NCBI RefSeq assembly: GCF_000331535.1
Contig: NZ_AMZN01000050.1
Span: 1-64,000 of the forward strand
Length of the DNA stretch: 64,000 nucleotides
Direction: 5' to 3'
From: Fulvivirga imtechensis AK7
GTDB taxonomy: Bacteria; Bacteroidota; Bacteroidia; Cytophagales; Cyclobacteriaceae
Shown here in pieces: positions 8,929 through 17,120 of the stretch; within the stretch, counting starts at the first letter, position 1; the number at the start of each line of letters is the position of its first letter. The position numbers and the translations under genes were made by a program. The notes beneath the pieces were generated by a model. That model did not search any database. It had not been told where the DNA came from and saw only the letters and a list, made by a program, of their open reading frames with translations.

Positions 8929-10677
8929 ATGTATCGTATTCCGTGTATAATCGCTTGTTTTGTTCTGGCTCTATTATATTCCTGCGCTAACCAGGTGGCG
9001 CCAACAGGTGGCCCTAAAGATGAAACACCGCCACAACTCATGACATCTGTTCCGAAACAAGGTCAACTCAATTTCAAAGGCGATGAAATAGTATTAGAAT
9101 TCGATGAACTGGTAAGAACAGACAATGCCAAGGAACAATTTATTATCACACCCAGACCTACGCAAGAATACCAGATAAAATATCGCAAGAATAAAGTGAT
9201 CATTCAATTTGATAAACCCCTGGAGGACAGTACAACCTACTCAATCAACTTTCGCGAGGGTATTAAAGACCTTACAGAAGGAAATGCTGCCGATACATTA
9301 AGGCTCGCCTTTAGTACAGGTCACTTTCTGGATTCCCTCTCGATCTCAGGCAAAGTAAAAAATCTACTGTCTGGCAGCCCTGCAAGCGATGTTATGGTTG
9401 CACTCTATAAAGCCAACGACACCTTAGACATTTTTAATAGCCCACCTGTATACCTCACAAAAACATATGCAGATGGCTCCTATCTGTTTGAAAATCTTAA
9501 GAATGGAATTTACAACATATACGCTGTGAGCGACAAAAACAAAAACTTAACGCTAGACAGCAAAACAGAAAAACACGGCTTCCTGGCAGAACCCATACAA
9601 CTGGATACAAGCGTTACCAATATCGATATTCCCATACACTTTCTTGATGTACGTGAGTTTACGTTGCAAAATGCCCGTCAATCAGGCACAACATTCAATA
9701 TTAAATACAATAAGTACGTAACTGACTATAAACTGATATTACCAGATACCACGACATTAACCTACAACAACTTCGCGGATGACACCCATACATCTATACA
9801 ACTATTCAAACCCATTGACTACCAAGATAGTATATTGTTTTATATACAAGCGTCAGATTCAATTGAAACAGTAGCCGTAGATACACTATACGCTAAATTC
9901 GAGCCCACCCAGCGAAGTCCTGTAAGTTTTACAACATCAACTGATCTGAAGCGCATCGTCACCAAAACGCCTGTCATAAAAGCGGAGATAAAATTCAATA
10001 AACCGGTTCGCTCCGTAAACCCCGACAGTTTATATATTTATCTTGATTCAGCCAATGTGATTTTTATGACACAGGAAAATTCCACGTGGAACACCACAGG
10101 AGATATCCTTAGTATAAATCAGGCTATCAGTCCCGATCTGTTTGTGACAAAAACAGAGAATCAATCAGTACCATCACAATTTCAAAAGCCGCAGGGCGTG
10201 GGAAAAATCACAACTCCAGAAGAGTCATCCCCAGACACTAAAACAGACACCACCAGGTCTCCAACTGTGTCAGTCCCACCACATTTATACATGGGACAAG
10301 GCGCATTCATCAGCGCTGAGTCTGACACCAGTAAAATTTTTAGTAAGGACCTAAGCTTTGTACAACCCAACCAGTTAGGAGTTATTCTCGTAGAAATACA
10401 AACAGAAGTAACAAATTATATCGTACAACTTCTAAGCAAGAATACAGTCGTAGCCGAAAATATTAATGGCAAGGCTTTTGAATTCAAAAATATTGAACCT
10501 GGAGAATACCGGATCCGTGTTCTCATAGACAGCGACAATAATGGCAAATGGGACATTGGCAATATTAAGGCAAATAAAGAACCTGAGCCGGTCATCTTTT
10601 ATGAAAACAGCGAAGGCAACCAGACCGTTACACTACGTGCAAACTGGGAAGTGGGTCCGCATGTTATTTCATTTTGA
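8929..10677 (+). CDS. Ig-like domain lipoprotein (Bacteroidota-type)
   Basis: The 582-residue precursor has a lipoprotein signal, with LLYSC giving a lipidated Cys19. An SbsA/Big_5 Ig-like domain follows at about residues 35-130 (PPQLMTSVPKQG to LRLAFSTG). A carboxypeptidase-regulatory-like/SdrD-like beta domain follows at about 135-230. Two repeats (residues ~325-375 and ~485-580) look like further beta-sandwich modules. It is probably an outer-membrane surface lipoprotein of unknown role. The DNA contains a degenerate parS at 10078-10093, and the stop at 10675-10677 abuts the first DnaA box of oriC. Confidence 0.85.
   Translation: MYRIPCIIACFVLALLYSCANQVAPTGGPKDETPPQLMTSVPKQGQLNFKGDEIVLEFDELVRTDNAKEQFIITPRPTQEYQIKYRKNKVIIQFDKPLEDSTTYSINFREGIKDLTEGNAADTLRLAFSTGHFLDSLSISGKVKNLLSGSPASDVMVALYKANDTLDIFNSPPVYLTKTYADGSYLFENLKNGIYNIYAVSDKNKNLTLDSKTEKHGFLAEPIQLDTSVTNIDIPIHFLDVREFTLQNARQSGTTFNIKYNKYVTDYKLILPDTTTLTYNNFADDTHTSIQLFKPIDYQDSILFYIQASDSIETVAVDTLYAKFEPTQRSPVSFTTSTDLKRIVTKTPVIKAEIKFNKPVRSVNPDSLYIYLDSANVIFMTQENSTWNTTGDILSINQAISPDLFVTKTENQSVPSQFQKPQGVGKITTPEESSPDTKTDTTRSPTVSVPPHLYMGQGAFISAESDTSKIFSKDLSFVQPNQLGVILVEIQTEVTNYIVQLLSKNTVVAENINGKAFEFKNIEPGEYRIRVLIDSDNNGKWDIGNIKANKEPEPVIFYENSEGNQTVTLRANWEVGPHVISF
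10078..10093. promoter_or_regulatory. Degenerate parS-like site inside a coding region
   Basis: The bases are AATTCCACGTGGAACA. They match the two perfect parS copies at 14 of 16 positions and keep the whole inner palindrome TTCCACGTGGAA. It lies about 590 bases from the start of oriC. The reading frame over it encodes ENSTWNT. It may be a weaker ParB site or chance retention. Confidence 0.5.
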
Positions 10678-11067
10678 TGTGGATAACTATGATTACAATA
10701 TGTGGATTACGCAGGCTCAAATGTGCTTAACTTTAGCAAATAGTTCCATGCATAAACATACTGTTGATTTCTATCAACAAATACGTTTTATACCTGTGGC
10801 AATCCACAGATAAAAATAAGTAAATTGTTTTTCCACAATCCATAATAACGACTGTGGACAATTCATAATTACCTAATTTTCAATGAATTAAAAGGTTACT
10901 GATTGTGGATAAATTCTTTAATAGATAACCTTTCATCCACAATTAATATAAGCAAATTAAAACTGAAGAATTTATCCACGTATCCACATGTTAAATATAA
11001 TAATAACTTTTATATATAATTATATTATATAATATTAGGTGTGTGGATGGATGTTAATAAAGCTGAA
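10678..11067. other. Putative chromosomal replication origin (oriC)
   Basis: This gene-free stretch is dense in DnaA boxes. TGTGGATAA is perfect at 10678-10686 and 10904-10912. Boxes one base off consensus are at 10701-10709, 10829-10837, 10853-10861, 10933-10941, 10972-10980 and 10980-10988. A perfect TTATCCACA is also present at 11237-11245 just inside the next gene. At 10991-11038 there is a nearly pure A/T tract with a single C, suitable as the DNA-unwinding element. In hand-counted samples GC skew is reversed: 9781-9840 has 15 C and 5 G, while 14101-14160 has 7 C and 23 G. dnaA is not nearby, which is usual in this phylum. Confidence 0.88.
10991..11038. other. A/T-rich DNA-unwinding element candidate
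   Basis: Forty-eight bases with only one C, rich in TATATA and ATAATA steps, directly next to the cluster of tandem DnaA boxes ending at 10988. This placement (boxes, then an A/T stretch) is the standard bacterial origin arrangement. The distance from the last box is only a few bases, which supports DnaA-directed melting here. Confidence 0.7.
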
Positions 11068-12912
11068 ATGAAAAATTTTTTTACTTCCTTATTTTTTATA
11101 TTCATAACGACAACCTTTTTGATAGCTCAAAATAAAGAGGATGTTCAGCTCGCCAATGAATACTATTCGCAAGGAGAATATGAAAAAGCAAAAAAACTAT
11201 ACGATGATCTTGCGCGGAACATGGATAATATTCCACTTATCCACAATAACTACTTTTTTTTGCTCATGGAGCTTAACGAGCATAATGAAGCAGAGAAATA
11301 TATAAAACGGCTGATTAAAAGATTTCCGAATAATCTCTATTACCACCTGGACCTTGGTGTATTGTATAAAAACAGTGGTCAGGAAGGCAAAGCACAAAAA
11401 TACTTTGCTGAAATAATAAATGAAGTAAAGCATGACAACTACAGAACCCGTATTACGGCTGATTATTTTGTAACTAAACAACTGACCCCGTTGGCTATAC
11501 AAACTTTTCGGAATGCCCGTGATGCTATTAATAATCCATATGCTTATTCGTTGGAAATGGCCAACATTTACAGGATCATGAACGAAAAGGATCTGATGGT
11601 TCGGGAGTATCTCAATTACGTTAGTCAAAATCCCTCAAATCTTAATTATGTAAAAAATACTTTACAGAGCCTATTGGTGAAACCGGAGGAACTCCAAAGC
11701 CTGGAGGCGCTTTTGTATGATAAAATTCAAAATGAGCCGAATAGTGAAATATATAGTGAGCTACTCATCTGGGTTAATTTGCAACAAAAAAATTTTTATG
11801 GTGCCTTTGTGCAGGCACGTGCTATCGACAAGCGTCTGAAAACTGAAGGTAGCAGGAGTATACACATTGGTTTGATAGCACTGGAGAATAATGACTATGA
11901 TAATGCCATCAATATTTTTAGCTATATTATCAAGGAATATCCCAGCAGTTACAATTATGGCCTGGCCAAAATGTATTTGATACGTTCTTATGAAAAACGT
12001 GTGAAAAATACTTATCCCGTTGATGAGCGGGAGATCAGAAATTTGGTTAATGACTACAACAACTTTATCAATGAATTAGGTATTTCCAGAAACACATTGG
12101 AGGCTTTGAGAAATAAGGCTTTGCTGCATGCATTTTATCTTGATGAGAAGGATTCTGCAATTCAAATATTGAAAAAAATAATAGATACTCCCCGCGCGAA
12201 TCCGGATATTAAAGCAAAGTCGAAACTAGACCTGGGCGATATTTATATTTTAACAGAAGAACCATGGGAATCTACTTTGCTCTATTCACAGGTAGAAAAG
12301 TCACACAAAGAAGATCTCCTGGGATATGAGGCAAAATTGCGAAATGCAAAACTGTCGTACTTTAAAGGTGATTTTCAATTGGCACAGGAGCACCTTGACA
12401 TCCTGAAACAGGCGACTACCCGTGAAATTGCCAATGATGCCATGGCCTTAGGCTTGTTGATCAAAGACAACATTGCCTTTGACAGTACAGAAACTGCGAT
12501 GAAAAAGTACGCAGCTATTGAGCTGTTGCTTTTTCAAAATAAAATAGACAAAGCCTTGCATGAAATACAGCAAATGAGAGCAAAATACCAGGGACATAGC
12601 CTGTCAGATGAACTGCTATGGCTTGAAGCTGATATAGAAAAGAAGCTAGGCCATTTTGAGAATGCCATCGCACTGCTTGAAAAAATTGTTAATGAATACG
12701 ACTATGATATTTTAAGTGATGATGCCTATTTTATGATAGGTTCAATATACGACAGGCAACTTGACAACAAGGAAAAAGCCATGGAGATATATCGAGAATT
12801 GCTCACAAAATACCCAGGAAGTGTGTATGTGGCGGAGGCCAGAAAAAGATTCCGGCAATTGCGAGGAGACCATAATGAGCTAGATCAACAATTCATCAAT
12901 AATGAGCTATAA
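11068..12912 (+). CDS. Secreted tetratricopeptide-repeat protein
   Basis: A protein of about 614 residues with a signal peptide (MKNFFTSLFFIFITTTFLIAQ) and tandem TPR units through most of its length. Clear examples are NEYYSQGEYEKAKKLYDD near the N-terminus and EKAMEIYRELLTKYPGS near the C-terminus. TPR arrays mediate protein-protein contacts; the role is unknown. I start it at ATG 11068 so that the signal peptide is N-terminal. The in-frame upstream GTG at 11041 would place a DnaA-box-like sequence in the coding region. It is the first gene to the right of oriC and reads with the fork. Confidence 0.85.
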   Translation: MKNFFTSLFFIFITTTFLIAQNKEDVQLANEYYSQGEYEKAKKLYDDLARNMDNIPLIHNNYFFLLMELNEHNEAEKYIKRLIKRFPNNLYYHLDLGVLYKNSGQEGKAQKYFAEIINEVKHDNYRTRITADYFVTKQLTPLAIQTFRNARDAINNPYAYSLEMANIYRIMNEKDLMVREYLNYVSQNPSNLNYVKNTLQSLLVKPEELQSLEALLYDKIQNEPNSEIYSELLIWVNLQQKNFYGAFVQARAIDKRLKTEGSRSIHIGLIALENNDYDNAINIFSYIIKEYPSSYNYGLAKMYLIRSYEKRVKNTYPVDEREIRNLVNDYNNFINELGISRNTLEALRNKALLHAFYLDEKDSAIQILKKIIDTPRANPDIKAKSKLDLGDIYILTEEPWESTLLYSQVEKSHKEDLLGYEAKLRNAKLSYFKGDFQLAQEHLDILKQATTREIANDAMALGLLIKDNIAFDSTETAMKKYAAIELLLFQNKIDKALHEIQQMRAKYQGHSLSDELLWLEADIEKKLGHFENAIALLEKIVNEYDYDILSDDAYFMIGSIYDRQLDNKEKAMEIYRELLTKYPGSVYVAEARKRFRQLRGDHNELDQQFINNEL

Positions 12913-12960
12913 TTACTGGTAATAATTGCGTAATTTAATCTCCATTTACCAAAAAGCAGT

Positions 12961-14727
12961 ATGGAGATCACCAGACTATTCGATATTCTTCAATATCAAT
13001 TAACTCACTTTCCTAAACAGGATGCTCTCGCTTGCAAAGTGAGAGGACAATGGAAAAAATATGCAACCGCCGAAGTAGTTGAAGTTGTCAATCAATTATC
13101 TACCGGGTTATTGGCACTGGGTGTAAAAAAGGGAGACAAGATTGCGCTTGCTTCTTTTAACAGACCGGAATGGGTTTTTGCAGATTATGCCATTCAGCAA
13201 ATAGGGGCCATAAATATTCCGATGTATCCTAACTCTACTGCAGAAGATTATGCTTTCATCATGAACGATGCCGAGGTGAAGATCGCTTTTGCCGGAGATG
13301 CAGAGATAGCTCACAAAATTAGAAGAGCCAACGAACAGCTTACAGATATTGTAGCCCTATATACGTTTGACAAAATTGAAGGAACCCCTTTTTGGCAAGA
13401 GGCACTAAAACCGGTTACAGAAAATGACCTGTCTGAAATAGAAGGCCTGAAAGGACAGATTAATTATGAAGATCTGGCCACTATTATCTACACTTCCGGA
13501 ACCACGGGTAATCCGAAGGGAGTGATGTTGTCCCATAAAAACATCCTTTCCAATTCCAGATCGGTTCATAAGGCATTCGCCATGGGTGGTCCTGAGCATA
13601 GAACGATCAGCTTTTTGCCCTTGTGCCATATTTTCGAACGCACAGCACTATATACCTATATGCAAATGGGAGTGTCTATTTACTATGCGGAAAGCATGGA
13701 GACGATAGGTGATAATATCAGGGAAATTAAACCACACTTTTTTGCAACGGTACCTCGTGTGTTGGAAAAGGTCTATGAAAAAATTGTAACCAAAGGTTAC
13801 GAATTAAAAGGCTTGAAGAAATCTCTGTTTTTTTGGGCGCTGGAGCTTGCCAAAAAATATGATATGGATAAAAATCAAGGAGCATGGTATAATCTCCAAC
13901 TTAGTTTGGCCAACAAGCTTATATTCAGCAAGTGGCGAGAGGCGCTGGGTAATAACATAGAATTTATAGTTTCCGGAGGAGCTGCATTGCAGCCGAGACT
14001 AGGGCATATTTTCTGGGCGGCAAAAATAAAAGTACTTGAAGCCTACGGTCTGACGGAGACATCACCAGGCGTGAGTTTTAGCAGGCTTGACGCGGTTAAA
14101 ATAGGGACGGTAGGTCCTTTACTGGACGGGGTGCAGGTAAAAATTGCTGAAGATGGTGAGATCCTGGTGAAAGGTGATAATGTGATGATGGGTTATTACA
14201 AACGTCAGGAAGCAACGGCAGAAGTTATGACGGGTGATTGGTTTCATACAGGTGACATCGGTGAGATGGTCGATGGTACATTTCTAAAGATCACGGACCG
14301 TAAGAAGGAGATGTTCAAAACATCAGGAGGAAAGTACATAGCCCCGCAGCCTTTGGAAAACAAGTTTGTAGAGTCAATGATCATTGACCAGGTTATGGTA
14401 GTAGGTGAAGGAGAGAAATTTCCGGGAGCACTGATAGTACCAAACTTTGAAAAGTTGAAAGATTATTGTCATAGGCATCGTCTCCACTATACAACCAATG
14501 AACAGATGATTGAACATCCGGAGGTAATTAAAAAATACGAGTCGGAGCTGGAAACAATGAATGAAAGTTTTGCTCAATACGAAAAAATTAAAAAATTCCG
14601 GCTGCTATCGCAGCCATGGACGATCGACAAAGGAGAGATTACCCCGAAGCTTAGTCTAAAGAGAAAGGTTATTAAGCAACACTACCAGCATGAGATTGAT
14701 AAGATCTATGAAAAAGTGTCAGCGTGA
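12961..14727 (+). CDS. fadD: Long-chain fatty-acid-CoA ligase (AMP-forming)
   Basis: The 588-residue ANL-superfamily enzyme activates fatty acids to acyl-CoA through an acyl-AMP intermediate. The ATP-binding P-loop motif YTSGTTGNPKGVMLSHKN is near residue 177. YGLTETSPG and the hinge segment GDWFHTGDIGE plus DRKKEMFKTSGGKYIAP are all present. Length matches the long-chain (FadD/ACSL-like) group. It follows the TPR gene after 48 bases on the same strand. The gene symbol is by family resemblance; chain-length specificity is unknown. Confidence 0.9.
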   Translation: MEITRLFDILQYQLTHFPKQDALACKVRGQWKKYATAEVVEVVNQLSTGLLALGVKKGDKIALASFNRPEWVFADYAIQQIGAINIPMYPNSTAEDYAFIMNDAEVKIAFAGDAEIAHKIRRANEQLTDIVALYTFDKIEGTPFWQEALKPVTENDLSEIEGLKGQINYEDLATIIYTSGTTGNPKGVMLSHKNILSNSRSVHKAFAMGGPEHRTISFLPLCHIFERTALYTYMQMGVSIYYAESMETIGDNIREIKPHFFATVPRVLEKVYEKIVTKGYELKGLKKSLFFWALELAKKYDMDKNQGAWYNLQLSLANKLIFSKWREALGNNIEFIVSGGAALQPRLGHIFWAAKIKVLEAYGLTETSPGVSFSRLDAVKIGTVGPLLDGVQVKIAEDGEILVKGDNVMMGYYKRQEATAEVMTGDWFHTGDIGEMVDGTFLKITDRKKEMFKTSGGKYIAPQPLENKFVESMIIDQVMVVGEGEKFPGALIVPNFEKLKDYCHRHRLHYTTNEQMIEHPEVIKKYESELETMNESFAQYEKIKKFRLLSQPWTIDKGEITPKLSLKRKVIKQHYQHEIDKIYEKVSA

Positions 14728-14898
14728 TTTTTTCAATTTAAAAAACCCAGTGACTAATATCTGCCTGGAAAATTTCACTTAAAAGAGATACCGGAGATAC
14801 TTACTGGCGCAAGGCTCAGCTTCAGTCACAGCGCTACTGAGTTTTTTTTATTATATTGAATACCATTCAATAATATTCTAAACAAAAAACCAACAATC

Positions 14899-15102
14899 AT
14901 GAAAAAATCTCGATTAAACCTAAAGGACCTGAACGTACAAAGCTTCGTTACCTCTTTTAACCCCAATGAAAGCCTTACCTTAAAGGCGGGTGGAAGTTTA
15001 GCAGGAAGCTGCGGTCCTGCTTCTTGTAGTTGTGGAGAAGAATCGTGTGTACCTGAAAAATGTATGGCGGGTGCAACTTTGCAAGGCGAACCAGGTTGTT
15101 AA
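14899..15102 (+). CDS. GG-leader Cys-rich peptide precursor (class I lanthipeptide-like leader)
   Basis: The 67-residue peptide has a leader MKKSRLNLKDLNVQSFVTSF, then a double glycine at 31-32, then a core with six cysteines (38, 43, 45, 50, 55, 67) and several Ser/Thr. The leader LxLxDLxVxSFVT is the kind found in Bacteroidota class I lanthipeptide (pinensin-like) precursors, and it recurs in the peptide at 37849. No lanthionine synthetase (LanB/LanC) or ABC exporter with a C39 domain is adjacent, so modification is unproven; the Cys could form disulfides instead. It has its own terminator at 15130-15160. Confidence 0.75.
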   Translation: MKKSRLNLKDLNVQSFVTSFNPNESLTLKAGGSLAGSCGPASCSCGEESCVPEKCMAGATLQGEPGC

Positions 15103-15129
15103 TTTGACAAAGCATCTTTAGCTTTCTGT

Positions 15130-15160
15130 AAAGTCAGGTAATTCCTTGCCTGACTTTTGT
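15130..15160 (+). terminator. Intrinsic terminator of the 14899 peptide
   Basis: A 9-base-pair stem (AAAGTCAGG at 15130-15138 and CCTGACTTT at 15149-15157) with a 10-base loop, then TTTGTTT-like U-rich sequence. It lies 28 bases after the peptide stop. The gene on the other side is convergent, and it may end here too. Confidence 0.65.
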
Positions 15161-15182
15161 TTCCAGCCTTTGCCCGAATCTA

Positions 15183-16982
15183 CTACCGCTTCATATTTAT
15201 CCCGATATTCTCCATGAGCTTGCTGGCATTAAAGCTGTGGCAAATGCCTTCTTCCAACTGATAATTAAAAATGATCTGATCATCTTTTACTTCACTGTTA
15301 AAGCTATAATTCTTCACATTAAGAAGTTCGTTAGCTAATTGGCCGAGTTCAAGATCGTGGGTAGAAACAAAACCCATGGATTCAGTTGACGACACCTGTC
15401 TGATCAAAGCAGCAGCCCCGGCATGTCTATCTTTGGAATTCGTGCCCTTCAGTATCTCATCAAGCATAAACAAAACAGGCAGCTTTTTTTCTTCGAGCAT
15501 GTCCAGAAGCATTCTGATCCTACGCAGCTCAGCATAAAAAGAAGAAACGTGTTCCTCAAGATTGTCCTCAGTGCGCATGCTGGTAAATACCTGCATTCTG
15601 GAAACCTTCATGGAGCCAGCACAAACCGGTCCGCCAGTTGAAGCCAGTATAGTATTAACACCAATGGTGCGCAAAAATGTACTCTTGCCCGACATGTTTG
15701 AACCGGTAATAATATTAATAGTGCCTTTTCCCTCCATCGTAAAGTCATTGACAACACGCTCTGAAATGTGGATAAGAGGATGGCCCAGATCTGTTGCCTG
15801 AAAATAATAGGGATCATCGCAGATTTCAGGAATGCAATACTCAGGGTTAGCAAACGCCAAACCGGAAAGGCTGTTGATAGCCTCTAGTTGACCGATGTGA
15901 TCGAACCACAGGCTGACATCTCCTTTTTGTCGGGCTTTCCATTTCTCTGCACGGATGACCAACTGCAGATCAAAAAGCAAAGCAAAATTAAAAAAGAGAT
16001 AAAACAGATTGCTGCGAGCCTGCAAGTAGTCAAGTATTCTCTGTAATTTCAGGATCGAATCGGAAGCGCTGACATTATCATGCGCAAAAACGCTTTGAAG
16101 TGTACGAAGTTTTGTACACGAAAAATCAGCCATTTCAATTTTTTTGATCATCCTTCCATACGACTGGAGTGTTTTGATTCCGGTGAAGGTCTTTTCTGTA
16201 ATGTTCTCTACGTAGTCAGCAAATTTTTTCAACACCAGCCCATTGATGGCTAACATTCCAACAAAGAAATAGAAGCTTATCCCGGCAAAAATATTAAGCA
16301 GCAAAAGAGCAATGCTTACTACCGGGAGTACAACGGCGGCTACTTGATAAATTTTTTTATCCAGCACCCGATTAGGCTCATTTATCCAGGAAAGGAGCAG
16401 CTCTACATGGTGGTCATCGGATTTTTGCATGCCCGAAGCCTGAAACTCCTGACGCCAGTCCACCTGGGGCCTGAGCTCATTAACTGCTTCCTGCCTTGCC
16501 CTGGTTTCTTGTGTTGTGGCAGGTTGTTGAAGCCAATGCGCCACAGTCGCTCTGCCACTGGGGGTTACACTTCTGTTTACCAACTGGTATAGCGAATTTT
16601 TTCCAAATACGTCAAGGTCAGATAGGTAAGGGTGCTTTTTATCTCTAAATTCCTCACCCTCACTCAAGCCGTTGAAGTTGCCGGTGAGCCTTTGTATTTC
16701 CTGGTCATTGATCAATGCAGAAGCCAATGCCACATCTCGCTTGGCAGTTATGCGATTGTGATGCCTCACTACCAATCCGAAGATGACAGGAAAAGCAACT
16801 GCTGTGATGCCTATGGCATACCCTAGCCGGTAGTTCGCAAACAAAACGACCAGGACTATCGAAATAACAAAAATTGCAATACGCGTGGCCGCAATACCAT
16901 TGTACTTCTGGTTCAGTGAATTGTAACTTTGATCAAATCGCTCTTTTCTTTGTTTAAAAATTGCTTCGGGCGTCAAGTTCAT
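15183..16982 (-). CDS. Membrane-anchored MutS-family ATPase
   Basis: The 599-residue protein has the MutS C-terminal ATPase: Walker A GSNMSGKSTFLRT and Walker B LFMLDEILKGTNSKDR, preceded by a MutS core-like helical region. It lacks the mismatch-recognition domain of MutS1. It adds hydrophobic helices at about 30-75 and 210-250, consistent with a membrane location. Such proteins are called MutS-related in Bacteroidota and their job is not known; a role in canonical mismatch repair is unlikely. It is alone on the minus strand and convergent with the peptide gene at 14899. Confidence 0.85.
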   Translation of the reverse strand: MNLTPEAIFKQRKERFDQSYNSLNQKYNGIAATRIAIFVISIVLVVLFANYRLGYAIGITAVAFPVIFGLVVRHHNRITAKRDVALASALINDQEIQRLTGNFNGLSEGEEFRDKKHPYLSDLDVFGKNSLYQLVNRSVTPSGRATVAHWLQQPATTQETRARQEAVNELRPQVDWRQEFQASGMQKSDDHHVELLLSWINEPNRVLDKKIYQVAAVVLPVVSIALLLLNIFAGISFYFFVGMLAINGLVLKKFADYVENITEKTFTGIKTLQSYGRMIKKIEMADFSCTKLRTLQSVFAHDNVSASDSILKLQRILDYLQARSNLFYLFFNFALLFDLQLVIRAEKWKARQKGDVSLWFDHIGQLEAINSLSGLAFANPEYCIPEICDDPYYFQATDLGHPLIHISERVVNDFTMEGKGTINIITGSNMSGKSTFLRTIGVNTILASTGGPVCAGSMKVSRMQVFTSMRTEDNLEEHVSSFYAELRRIRMLLDMLEEKKLPVLFMLDEILKGTNSKDRHAGAAALIRQVSSTESMGFVSTHDLELGQLANELLNVKNYSFNSEVKDDQIIFNYQLEEGICHSFNASKLMENIGINMKR

Positions 16983-17120
16983 TTTTTGGTTTTGTTGTGA
17001 ACAAATATATATTATTCAAGGGCTGTTACCGGTTCTAAACAATGATATTTGTCTAAAAAACGGTCAACTCTGATGATAGTATCACATACGGCAGTGTACT
17101 TACATCAAACGGAAAGTTTT

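Noticed and set aside
10541-10813. 90-codon ORF reading from the lipoprotein gene into oriC
   Set aside because: Out-of-frame with the lipoprotein and running through DnaA boxes; no family features.
14735-14850. A structured RNA or terminator between the acyl-CoA ligase and the 14899 peptide
   Set aside because: AAAAAACCCAGT and ACTGAGTTTTTT can pair but enclose about 75 bases, and one position mismatches; too weak to list as a feature.
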